The notes under the pieces were generated by a model. The model was not told the DNA's origin. It saw only the letters and a program-made list of their open reading frames with translations, and ran no database searches. Positions 53,958 through 64,000 of a stretch of 64,000 nucleotides of DNA are shown here, piece after piece (position 1 is the stretch's first letter; each line of letters starts with the position of its first letter). The translations under genes and the position numbers were made by a program. This DNA is from Euborellia annulipes (Eukaryota; Arthropoda; Insecta; Dermaptera; Anisolabididae), in assembly GCA_023213315.1 (NCBI GenBank), contig JAKCPI010003052.1, positions 1 to 64,000 on the forward strand. The letters run 5' to 3'.

Positions 53958-55194
53958 AATTAATATTTCCAAAATAGATGTCTTTTACATATTATATTTT
54001 GTTATTGTTATAATTGTTTTAATAATATATACATATATATATACACACAAGTGTTTTGTTTAAAAATCTTCCATATTTCCTAATCCACCTTTCAAACCCA
54101 CCTCTTTACAGACAATAATTATCAATTTCGTACCCACGGGGAGGTAAAACTCTGGCGCCCCCTCCCCTAAAATTATTTTCGCGATCGGTCATTGATTATT
54201 TCTAACCAACTAATCCTATATCTATTTTCCCCTAGGTCTTCCTTCCCGATAAATTCATCTTCCTCGAAAAACACGACGCCTAATCAAAGTTAATCCAACA
54301 TTTGAAGTCGCTTCAAGAGTTTGTTTGGAATTAAGTCAATTTAATTACTTAAAAGGATTTAATGGAGACCCTTTAAGGTAAAGTATTCATTATTTAAGGA
54401 ACGTGTTAAGAAATTATTTCTGGAACTAAACTAATTGACAAAAATTTTTTATATTCACGAATATTAGTCGTCGCAGTGAAGCGAGCTACTCTTCCCCCTG
54501 TTTTGAGACAACAGCTTGAGATATGTCTTTTATTCATGATAATTTGAATCATGGACTAAATCATTATTACTTGCATTACTGCACCCCCCTCCCCGTCCTC
54601 TGAGAAAAATTAACTAAATCGAGCTCTAATTTGAACAAGCACGTTTGAACATAGTGGAAAAAAAGAGTAATTTAGTTTGGGAGAAACTAAACAAATTTCT
54701 TGTTTTTAGGTTCTCCTTGCTAGACGGTAATATTTTCGATGCCATTGAATTTTCATTAATGGACAGACGATATTCAGAGAAAATTCACCTTGGGTCTTGA
54801 ATTTATTATTCCTGCAAAAGAAAATTAACCTGAGGATACAAAAAGAGATCCGCCCGACAGAGAAAACGCGAAGAGATCGCCAAATCTCCAATACAAAGAC
54901 AACGAGTAAAAATTATTACTGGTGAATTATCCATCTTTTGCAAGATTCAATAGGTGAACAAATTTCCCTAATAGTATGTGTAAAAGTTATAGAATATAGG
55001 CAAAACTGAATCGTCCATATGGGAAAGAATATAATTGAGATCTTTGTCTTAAAATAATTGATCTGACCTCGGCTCACGCAACAAATAATCATTTGTACAG
55101 CAAAAAACACGATTATGATAAAAAAAAATAACTCAGTATTTTGAAAATAAAAAGATATATAAATAATATAGGAGTAAAAATGAAAAGGTCTATG
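53958..55194. other. Intergenic, no gene recognised
   Basis: AT-rich with a (TA)n stretch near 54030. A 120-base open stretch at 54259-54381 ends at a possible donor but lacks an acceptor. Remaining ORFs look random. Confidence 0.4.
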
Positions 55195-55383
55195 CAGGGC
55201 CGGAACTAGGAGATTTTTTAGGGGGGGGCAAAATTTAATTTGCCGCCCCCTCCTTAAAATTTTCTATACAAAATTAATATCATTTTACCTTTTTTTTAGT
55301 AAATCTTTCTGTAATTGCCGCCCCCTGATATCTGCCGCCCGGGGCACACGCACCCACTGCCCCCCCCCTAGATCCGGCCCTGC
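55195..55383. mobile_element. hAT-like MITE
   Basis: CAGGGCCGGAACTAGG / CCTAGATCCGGCCCTG ends; same family as 17681-17848, opposite orientation. Flanking duplication not evident. Confidence 0.7.
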
Positions 55384-55713
55384 CCGAAACTATCAAGATG
55401 CAATCCATTGAAAAGATGCCAACTAGAATCAAACAAATTTTCGAACGAGATCGATTTTTTCGTATATAGAATCCATCTTATCACCTTCCCATTTGCCATC
55501 TATGTCTCCACATCAGTGGGTGACTGTAGGGGGGTGTGTGAAGGCCAGTTATTTTAAAAAATAGTATTAGTGATAAATAAAATATTCAATATTTTCTGCA
55601 AGATTGAAGAACAAAAAACAAATTTCAAGATTAGTTTTATTATCCTATTTCGAAGGCACATTGGATCTTCTTCCTTACAGGTTTACTACTAACATAAGCA
55701 AATACATCGCAAC

Positions 55714-55972
55714 CAGTAGCGTAACTAGGTGGGGGCGAAGGGGGGCTCTCGCCCCTCCACCCCAGGCTCATCGAGCTTCTGGCACCCCTCGATACCGATA
55801 TAGGCGCTCTAGGGCATCTTAGGTATAGCCCAGGGACGGTGATTTTATCATATTCTTTCCATAGATTGTCCAAAAACATTGATAGCTTTCTTTTAAATTA
55901 TATGATAACTTAAAAAACGGCGCCCAGGTTGAGCTTTGCCCCCTCCGCCCGCAAAGGCTAGTTACGCCGCTG
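55714..55972. mobile_element. hAT-like MITE (259 bp)
   Basis: TIRs CAGTAGCGTAACTAGG / GCTAGTTACGCCGCTG with the perfect 8-bp duplication ATCGCAAC. Same family as 40839-41156. Confidence 0.9.
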
Positions 55973-55980
55973 ATCGCAAC

Positions 55981-56490
55981 GTCTATGAATAAAATATGTT
56001 TTTTTTTTTTTTGTAATTTGAAATCTATTTATGATTAGGGCTCGGATTATGCATTTAATCCATGTTTTTTTTTCTTAATCACTATCCTTTTTTTATCTGG
56101 CCGTTTCAGGGAATCAGGACCCACCCAGGGAAATCTTATTTTGTATATAAATGCATTTTTTGGAGTTTATGATAATATATAAAAGAAGATTCCTAATGGA
56201 CAACTTACAATTAGAGGAGCCTTAAAAATGATCTGACTTCTCCGTATTAGACGGAGTCCTGGTTGAGATTGACGGAATAGGAAAGGTTTTAATTAACCCC
56301 ACTCCGCAAAAATATGCAAAGAAGACAAAGTATCCTCATCTTAGTAGCCTGCTACAATTAAGGAAGTCGAATTTTTTTCTACTTTACGAACGTGAAATTA
56401 CTCTCAGGAGGTATTTTTGAGTTATTTCAACAAGTTGTTTAATTTTGTTACATTTCCTACATTTTAATATTTATTAATTCAAAGAGCCGA
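55981..56490. other. Intergenic, nothing recognised
   Basis: AT-rich, no conserved repeat or coding signal that I can support. Confidence 0.35.
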
Positions 56491-56499
56491 CAAAAGATA

Positions 56500-56860
56500 G
56501 GATACCCCCGGGAATCGAACCACGATCTACCGATTTTTACTCAGTATGCCCAGTGATGAATTTATGCCTAGGCCCGTGAGACCCGGGCCTAGGGCAGCAC
56601 GATTTAAGGGGCGGCGAAAAAAAATTAATGACAGGACAGAAAACTAATTCCGCAAAAAAATTTCGTGTCCCTAAAAAAAAAGGTAAAATGATTTTCACGG
56701 ACGGGAAAAAAATATTTTCCGCAGGGCGGAAATATTTAGTTCCGCAAAAACAAAATTTTTCGCAGGGCGGAAAAAATTTCGTCTTCCTAAAAAAAAAAAA
56801 AGGTAAACGGCAGGGGGAAAAAATTTTCCGCAGAAAAATTTTGAGAAAAGAAAATTTCGT
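56500..56860. repeat. tRNA-like and MITE fragments
   Basis: CCCCCGGGAATCGAACC (56505-56521) is a complemented B box. 56551-56850 resembles the GGGCGGAAAAAA-rich interior of the element at 47860-48150. Confidence 0.5.
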
Positions 56861-57239
56861 ATTAGAGACCTCAAAAGTGAATTGCAAGTGTTATTTTGGC
56901 AAGGTATATTTTTTTTCTCTTAGTTTAATGCCTTGAGAAATATTAATAAATAGCTCTTTAAAAATCTAAATTTATGAGATCATCTTTCAATGGAGAAGAA
57001 ATATTTTAGAGGACTTAAACTCAATTTACACCTATGGAAGGTAACTGCAATTTGTTTCTATTTTACGTATTTAATAGTCTTCTTCCACTAGTGCAACTGC
57101 ACAGTGCCACAGTGCTGTATTTCGTTGCTTTCCATGCAATTCTAACTCGCAGAGTAGGATTTTAGATGAAGAAATTGAAAAATTGAAAAAACAAATGCTG
57201 AATGAATATTCCAAAAATCACATACGGAAAAAACTCAAA
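56861..57239. other. Intergenic, nothing recognised
   Basis: No repeat or gene recognised. Confidence 0.3.
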
Positions 57240-58072
57240 AACTACTGCTATTTTTGGGCCGATTTTATTTAAAAGCTTATTTTAGCCTATCAGGTGGGTA
57301 CCAAACTTAAATATAAAATTTCAACTTCGGAGCTCATTTCCTTCAACCTTTATTTTGAACACGCACACAGACCATTTTGAGGCAATCACATTTTTGAATT
57401 CAGGGGGCCATATGGCTAAGAGAAAGTAAAAAAAAAACATTTTTTTGGCTTAGGAACTTCTGGCCCTATACAAAATTCATATCATTTTACCTTTTTTAGT
57501 AAATCTTTCTTTAATTGCCGCCCCCCTGATATCTACCGCCCGGGGCACATGCACCCCCCCTAGATCCGGCCCTGTCTATTCGGCCGTTTGTGGGTAAAAC
57601 TTACACTGGCCACTGGTAGACTTAAGCAGTGTCGGACCCTGCAAAGGTAAAAGAAAATAAATGAAGTTTTCCTTTCAATTCATTTGTTTAAATTCTGTTT
57701 TTAATTTGTTTTCATAAAAATTTTTATTTTAAAAATAAAAAATCTGGTTTGACTGGTTGCACCAGATTTTTTTGTGTCCACATATACAGCTGTATTTAGT
57801 TTCCGACAGTACAGTTCGAATTTCAAAATCACAGTATTGGACTTGGACATTTGAATTCGAGATAGAAAATTTATAAACATCGAAAAAATTGAAAAAGTGA
57901 ATCAGTAAAGTACTAGTACTTTTTGGCCGATTTTGATGAGGGACACACAGAAGACGGACAGACCATGTTGCGAAAACCACTTTTTTGGATTCAGGGTACC
58001 TCAAATCAAAACATGTATATTTCTCTCTCTATATATGTATATTAACATATACATATAGGTAAGAGAAAGTAG
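57240..58072 (-). repeat. Hairpin-ended repeat fragments around a MITE
   Basis: Body at 57240-57430, a hAT-like MITE fragment at 57440-57575, then 57740-58072 with half the right hairpin, AGTACTAGTACT near 57910 and the left hairpin at about 58020-58070. Rearranged. Confidence 0.65.
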
Positions 58073-60119
58073 AAAATATTTTGAAATTTGGCAACGCTTC
58101 ATACTTTTCTTTTACATTATTTTAATGATTTTTTAAAATTAATTTAAATTTATTTGATTTATTTTTAAAAGTTAATTATAGGCTAATATTTTAAAAAAGT
58201 TTTAAAATTTATCTATGGTGTAACCTTGGAAGCTCGCTCGGTTGCTGTCTCAGACTCCATTGACAACGAATGCGAATGCCTCGTCTCTTTATCTCCTCCA
58301 TGACTTGGCCTGTTAACCCGCCTTGGAAATCGACACATGTCAATTCTCTTATATCAGTTTAATATATTTTTGTGATTATTTACCCTTTATAAGGTGAGTA
58401 ATGCTTTTGATTATTTATTTAATTGGTGGAGGATTATTATTTTCAATAAATTAATTAAATAAAACAATACTAACTCAAAATTGAACAGGTTAACCTCTGC
58501 CTGTCTTTTCAAATTTTATTCTCATTTCATCTTTTTTAATCATTTCATATTAATTTTTAATTTAATTTCAACATGGAAATTATAAGAATTAATTAGATAA
58601 TTCGTTTTATAAATTCATTTACTATTTGCTTCTACCTTGATCTGAATGCATTTTCTTTTCTTAATTTTTTTTAGAATCATTTTCAAATTATTCCAAATAT
58701 TTATTTTGTTTTAAAATTCAGTATTTCTCTTATTTCGAATTTGTAAAGTTATTATTTAATGCATTTTTTAAATTCTAATTCTCCCAAAAGTTTAGAGCAA
58801 ATGTCACATCATGGATAGGGAATAGTGAACACAGATGATCTGACCCTTTCTTTAAAGTTTTAATAAATAATTTATTCACATTATATTTTCACATGCATTA
58901 GTTTAGTTGAAAATTATTTTTATAAATGATTTTTGCATTTTTAAAGTTTCATTCAAGCAGAATGTGTCATAAGCCTTAGCCTACCTTCTCTTATTTTAAA
59001 AAAATTGACAGCACTAAATATTTTATATATCAAACTGGATTATTATTTTTATTAAACACTTTATTTATTTTAATTTTAGATGTTATTTGAACCCAAGAAC
59101 TTCTCGTCGTCTTCTGATTTGTTGGAATCTTTGAGAACACATCCTTCGATTTATATATATATATATATATATCTTATTCTTTATGAAATATGAAAATAAT
59201 TAAACTTCAAGGCAAAAAAGGACTGTCCTTTATTTAACAGGTAAGCATTTGCCTATCTATAGACATTTTTGACCTATATATATCATTTCCTTGCTCGATT
59301 CAATGCAAATAATATTAATTTTATTTTTATTTAATAAATATATTTTGTTTTCAGAATTTTTTTCACGACACATTATATCGTTATTCCAGAATAACTCGAG
59401 ATAATCTTTCTTGCATTTGGTGAGTTATAATCACTTTATTTTTTCAATAATAATTAGAATTAGTATTTTAAAATAGGGAATTTCAAATCCCTCATATATA
59501 TTAATACAGTATATATATATATATATATATACTGTATACTTTATATATATTCGTTCTTTTTCTATTTATTCATTGTCATGAGTCAATTTTATTCTCACTA
59601 ATAATAATAATATCTTACTGCACAAAGCTGATCACAAATATATGCTATTATATATTTTTGTGACCATCTTAAAGCATACATGCATTTATTTCTTTTTTAA
59701 AATATATTATTAATTATTCTACTAAAATGCATTTTTACTCATTAAAATAATTTATATATATATATCTGACATCAGAGGGTAAGTCCAGAAAGGAAATTTT
59801 AGAGTAGAGGAGATTTAATTGAGATTTCTATTTATTTGTTATTATTTAGCAATAAATTTGTTACATAAGTTATATTTTGGTATATTGAGAACCTACTTAA
59901 AAATAGTATTAAACAAAATAAGGTTTCTACTAATAAATTACCACTAACACATTAAACGAAAACAGTCTGACTCTAAGCTTCAGATATATATATAAATATT
60001 ATGACCATCAAAAATAAGTAAGAAATTCTTATCTTCTTTCCACAGATCAAACACAATCATCTTCCTTCCTTCATACTATCGATTGCCTCACCTTACATGC
60101 AGATACAAGAGAAGATGTC

Positions 60120-60320
60120 AGCCTGACATCCTCAATGATGGCTTTGATTAAAGCAATGCCATCGAATAATATATCTGTATTTTTTTTCTTGACGATTGAT
60201 TGCCCTGAAGAACAACGCGACTGGCGTCTGAAACGTCGACAATCAAATAAAGAAAAATACGATAGAAATTGATTTTATTTTTCCTGGATGCCATCTGCTC
60301 TTCTTATTTTAATTAAAACT
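60120..60320 (+). mobile_element. PLE-type remnant
   Basis: Hammerhead-like motif followed by AATAAAGAAAAATACG and CCTGGATGCCATCTGC, a downstream box variant; the inverted start GACATCCTC is at 60127. Confidence 0.5.
60205..60237 (+). ncRNA. Hammerhead-like ribozyme motif
   Basis: CUGAAGA, ACAA, helix II CGC/GCG, U, GAA-ACGU-C. Helix I GAUUGCC/GACAAUC pairs at six of seven positions; helix II is irregular. Confidence 0.45.
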
Positions 60321-60748
60321 TTAATTTTAGGTTTGATTTGAACCGAAGGATATGTCATCTGTTCTTGATTGGGATGACATCCATACAGAAATCAGAAATC
60401 ATTGAAGGCATTTAAGAATCATAATCAAGGTTTCTGAGAAAATCTTCATTTTATTCTAAGCTTTCTTTTTACTGATCTGATTTTCATATTTATTTGTTCT
60501 AGAATTCATTAATTCTAAAATATAAGGGGTTAAGATTCACATTGACATTCATCAGAAGAAAGCTTAGAAATAAATAATCTTACCTCAAAAAGTTACTCGC
60601 TTCAAAAGCAACATCTCAGACACTCTCTCACCAGGTAAATTATTTCAATTCTTTATCCCTTTCTAATTAATGATTACAATGTCGAGAAGGATAGAAGTGA
60701 CTAAATACATTTCAAATATTCTCATTTTTAATTAATTTCAATTGAAGA

Positions 60749-61255
60749 AAAAAATCTGGTGTGACTGGCGCACAGCACACAACTTTCTCTTACCTTCGGT
60801 AATCGAAAGTTGTGTACTGTGCTTGTCTCACCAGATTTTTTGTGTCGACATGTATTTAGTTTCCGACAGTAGGGTACATTCGATTTTCAAGATGTAAAAT
60901 TTATAAGTATGGCAAAATATTTATATGTTGTTACCATGGCAACCATTTCTCCTATCTTTTCTATGGAGTACAAGAGTAAAGTGGTCTTCAGAAGATTTCA
61001 ATCACAAAATGAGAATATACATTTTATAGAGAATCTAAAAAATAATTGATTGTTGAATTAAAAAAAAAATCGTTGGAGCAAATTTTGAGAAAATCGAAAA
61101 AAACTGAAAAAGTGCATCAGTAAAGTACTAGTACTTTTTGGTCGATTTTGTTCAAAAGCTTCGTGTCACGTCCCATGGGGGTGCCTAACTTAAATATAAA
61201 ATTTCAACTTCCTAGCTCTTTTCGTTCTTGAGATATTTTGTTCACAGACAGACAC

Positions 61256-61289
<34 letters not shown>

Positions 61290-61432
61290 CATGTCGCGAA
61301 AACCACTTTTTTGGATTCAGGGGACCTCAAAACGTGTATATCCATCAAAATCTCGACATCGAATTTTTGACATGAAACCAATACTTTCTCTCTCTATATA
61401 TATTAACATATATATAGAGGTAAGAGAAAGTA
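60749..61432 (-). repeat. Hairpin-ended repeat, full length
   Basis: Right hairpin 60750-60840, AGTACTAGTACT near 61125, a (CAGA)n run near 61250, left hairpin 61383-61432. Lies between A2 and B2 of the predicted transcript. Confidence 0.85.
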
Positions 61433-61805
61433 ACAAGTAGCATAAAATGTGTCCATATAATAATCATTGCATTTTTCTTTTTTTTTTCTTTTTTGTTTAG
61501 CAAAATTAATGTTAAAATGACAAATCAATCGACAGTCTTGAAAAAATCCTAAATCGAGAAGAAGTCTAAAATAAAGATTTAGACCTAGCTTAAGGAAATA
61601 ATAAAATTTTATTTATGTTTATTTATTTGATAATTATATTTTTTTTTTTTCAGCATATTCATCAAAATGCGTCTTGTCGTTAATCCAGGATAACTCATTG
61701 TCTTCTCTCGTTGTCGTTTGGTGAGTTTATTATATTGATTAATATTATATATTTTATTTTTTCAATAATATGAATAATTAGTGCGATGAAGTAGGAAATT
61801 AATTA

Positions 61806-61900
61806 TAGTGAGGGACAATATTAAATCCCACCCATGCATTTTCTACTTGTGATTATTTCATTGTTTTTATAAAAGAAAATGAAAACCTTTATTGGATAAA
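61806..61900 (+). repeat. Half of the fold-back MITE family at 49193
   Basis: Starts AGTGAGGGACAATATTAAAT and continues through the arm; the second arm is absent. Confidence 0.6.
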
Positions 61901-62380
61901 GACGTAAATGGCGTTCAAAAAAATTGTCTCAACTCTTTATTTTATAACACCGTCCCGTTTTTGTATCAAGACAATATGGTCAGTCTATATTTAAGTTAAG
62001 TAGGGAAAAAAAATATTAATAAATAAATATTTCTTTGTTTCAGAGGGAGATTAAGAAACATTCATGTGCGTCATCATTATTAGATATAGTCGAAAGTTCT
62101 ATGGCCTATTGCAAAGGAAAGTTTAACAGAAGTAGGATTCAGATCGAGGCAGAAGCCAGTTGACTGAGCTCCTCTTTTTACGAAATGTTTCGCTTCTATT
62201 CCGTTGATGTTAATGAGAATAAAACGCTACACCCACACACAGCTCATCTCTCTTCGATTGAATGGTATTTTATTTATTTATAATTGAAAAACTTTCAATT
62301 CAATTATCATTGAGACCCGCACAGCATTTTGGTTAATCCCATATTTAGATACGTAGGGCTTATAGCTGGTAGTTTGTTCA

Positions 62381-62522
62381 GGATTGGTAAACAGGAGAAG
62401 AAAAATCAGCAGCTAGTTATATTTCAGTTGTATTTCTCCGGTTGGGATCATGAGGATGATGGGAATAAAAATAATGAAATACAACTAGCTACTGATTTTT
62501 CTTCTGCTGTTTACCAATCCTG
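62381..62522. repeat. Inverted repeat, about 50-bp arms
   Basis: CAGGATTGGTAAACAGGAGA at the left is repeated inverted at the right, around a 40-bp spacer. No further identity. Confidence 0.6.
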
Positions 62523-62679
62523 AATCTGATATTTAGTTTAGAAATAAATGAATTAATCTAATTATGATCGATCACGATGAAAAGAATGGGCTTTTAATAA
62601 AATTTTTTTCATATTTTTTGATTATTCATTTCTCATGATATCGGTGCTAGGGAACTTGTTTTGCTTCAAATGGGAAAAT

Positions 62680-62783
62680 GATATAATCTATATATATTTA
62701 AATCTATCTTTGTATCTATCTACTGTATCTAATGAATATATATACCGGTATATATATATATTTAAATTTAACGATTGCGGTGT

Positions 62784-62820
<37 letters not shown>

Positions 62821-62825
62821 ATATT
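62680..62825. repeat. (TA)n and related simple repeats
   Basis: Several TATATA tracts, the longest at about 62790-62817; ORFs here are artefacts of simple sequence. Confidence 0.8.
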
Positions 62826-63172
62826 CTTCTTTCTTCTATACCTATATATGAAATGGAAGAATGTACACTGTATACAGTGCCGGTCAAAATGATAGGAACG
62901 ACTGTTTTTTTATCATAAATTTTTATACACTTTATTAATTTAATTAAAAAACACTGTTTTATAGAGAATTAAATAAGAAAAAATTGAATGTAATTTGAAA
63001 CAAAAAAAATAATATATTTTTATTTTTATTCAAAAATATTAAGTTTAAGGAGGGATCAAAAAAATAGGGACAGTACATATATTGACAGTTATGAGTAGTG
63101 AGGATATTCAAGGCAGCCAAAAGCAATAAAGAAAAAATATATTTATCTTTAGCTTTATTTTACACGCTTGTC

Positions 63173-63196
63173 AACGTTTCGGCCGGCATTCATCAG
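63173..63196 (-). ncRNA. Hammerhead-like motif, shortened helix II
   Basis: Minus strand: CUGAUGA, AU, GCCGGC, C, GAA-ACGU-U; helix I UUGUC/GACAA is perfect. Helix II has lost its loop. Confidence 0.45.
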
Positions 63197-63282
63197 GACA
63201 AAGTGCTGTATGCCTCGAGTTCATAGAGGCAACTCCTGACAATACCTTTGTGCGAAAATTCGACGGAACTATTGAACCAGAA

Positions 63283-63675
63283 CATAGGCGCCGGAACTGG
63301 GGGGGGGGGGGGCAAGGGTACATTGCCCCCCCCCCCTGGCATCCTACAGGGGGGGGCAAAATTTCTTCTTTTATTTCATTTATTTTTAAAAATGATATAT
63401 TTTTACTTTTAAAAAATAAAATCTTCTAAATTAAAAAAATTTAAAAGAGTAAGAAATTCATATTTTTCCAAATTTTTTCCAAAAATTTTTGATAAAATCA
63501 CTAGCAAATTTTTTAAAATTTTAATTTTATTAAAATTGTGATTTTATTTAAAATTTTTAGAGCTTCATAGTAGATTTGTTTTTGTTTTATACTATTTGAA
63601 CATATTAAATTATTTTAATTTTCTAAAAAAAAATTTTTTGCCCCCCCCTGTTTCAAATTCGTTCCGGCGCCCCTG
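63283..63675. mobile_element. hAT-like MITE (393 bp)
   Basis: Second copy of the 20799-21191 family, ends CATAGGCGCCGGAACTG and GTTCCGGCGCCCCTG, perfect 8-bp duplication AACCAGAA. Confidence 0.9.
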
Positions 63676-63770
63676 AACCAGAAGTTATGACATCCGACGA
63701 ATGTTCGCACAAACGTATTGTCATGAGTTGCCAAGAGCCTCTATGAACTCGAGGCAAACAGCACTTTGTC

Positions 63771-63802
63771 TTGACGAAGGCCGGAATATCGGCCGAAACA
63801 TC
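63771..63802 (+). ncRNA. Hammerhead-like motif, two core changes
   Basis: UUGACGA replaces CUGANGA and GAAACAUC replaces GAAACGUC, while helix II GGCCG/CGGCC and helix I UUGUC/GACAA remain. Confidence 0.45.
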
Positions 63803-64000
63803 GACAAGCGTGTGAAATAACGCTAAAGACAAATATATTTTTTCTTTATTGCTTTTGGCTGCCTTGAACCTCCAAACTACTCATTATACATTCAGCCACA
63901 CAACATTTAGTTATATATGTACTGTCCCTCTTTTTTTAATCCCTCCTTAAACTTAATATTTTTGAATAAAAATATAAATATATTATTTTTCTTGTTTCAA

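Larger units (their letters stand above)
58200..62225 (+). ncRNA. Probable spliced non-coding transcript with duplicated exon pair
   Basis: A series of plausible exons: up to 58393 (donor AAG|GTGAGT), A1 59080-59240, B1 59355-59419, A2 60331-60634, B2 61654-61720, last from 62044 with AATAAA at 62218. A1 and A2 share acceptor and start (TTTAATTTTAG, then TTGATTTGAACC-like). B1 and B2 share TCGTTA, TCCAG and ATAACTC, the TTTG|GTGAGTT donor and following intron. No long ORF crosses them. It could instead be 5' UTR exons of a gene beyond the window. Inferred from splice signals only. Confidence 0.4.
63090..63870. mobile_element. PLE-type inverted pair nested in the above
   Basis: Arms from AGTAGTGAGGATATTCAAGG to its complement; one hammerhead-like motif per arm; related to the pair at 41359-41744. 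A hAT-like MITE has split it. Confidence 0.65.
62873..64000. mobile_element. Tc1/mariner-like inverted repeat element, runs off the window
   Basis: TACAGTGCCGGTCAAAATGA starts a 200-bp left arm (to 63085). From 63915 the sequence is the inverse of 63009-63083, so the second arm is cut by the window end. The interior is replaced by nested elements. Confidence 0.7.

Noticed and set aside
54259..54381. Open stretch (ends FNGDPLR) before a GTAAAG donor, possible exon
   Set aside because: No acceptor in the right frame, a stop lies directly upstream, and I recognise no family.
62635..62892. 85-residue ORF rich in IYIY
   Set aside because: Translation of TATATA simple sequence.

Overview
This is an AT-rich nuclear segment from an animal with spliceosomal introns. 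It is almost certainly an arthropod and most likely an insect: two genes end in the TYhhhhhQF motif of insect gustatory receptors, a divergent ionotropic-receptor-like gene lies beside them, and there is an insect-type UDP-glycosyltransferase. I cannot name the species. Most of the DNA is mobile-element debris, much of it nested.

Layout. 1-3.3 kb: a hammerhead-like remnant, a cluster of palindromes, a decayed Gypsy element and a TIR element carrying a 336-bp tandem repeat. 3.8-23.5 kb: a head-to-tail family of four C2H2 zinc-finger genes with one shared design (73-nt exon 1, 150-nt exon 2, finger exon 3). Copies C and D are complete, A lacks exon 1 in the window, and B is a frameshifted pseudogene. 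Their introns and spacers hold Copia, Penelope-like (PLE), MITE and SINE sequence. 25-31 kb (minus): an IR-like gene plus a LINE. 31-38 kb (minus): two intact four-exon gustatory receptor genes with a mariner relic between them. 38-42 kb: SINEs, hAT-like MITEs and PLE remnants. 42-52 kb (plus): an intact seven-exon UGT of 516 codons, its large introns packed with elements. 52-58 kb: repeats. 58-62.3 kb: a probable non-coding spliced transcript containing a tandemly duplicated pair of exons. 62.8 kb to the end: a Tc1/mariner-like inverted repeat with a PLE pair and a hAT MITE nested inside.

The most interesting signal is a set of more than twenty hammerhead-ribozyme-like motifs (CUGANGA, hairpin II, GAA-palindrome-H) scattered along the window in PLE-type sequences, often as inverted pairs. 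Across copies the helix I and helix II sequences differ while pairing is preserved, which is what a selected RNA fold should look like. They fit the minimal, probably dimeric hammerheads known from PLE flanks. They add three details worth testing: a constant extra base before helix II, a second lineage whose helix III is the 8-nt palindrome AUACGUAU, and a shared downstream GGCTGCC-like box. A second notable signal is a dispersed repeat of about 680 bp, in about ten copies, whose two ends are each a hairpin. I do not recognise it.

The genes do not form a pathway. Chemoreceptors (GR, IR) and a detoxification enzyme (UGT) are typical rapidly evolving arthropod families, and so are the tandem zinc-finger genes.
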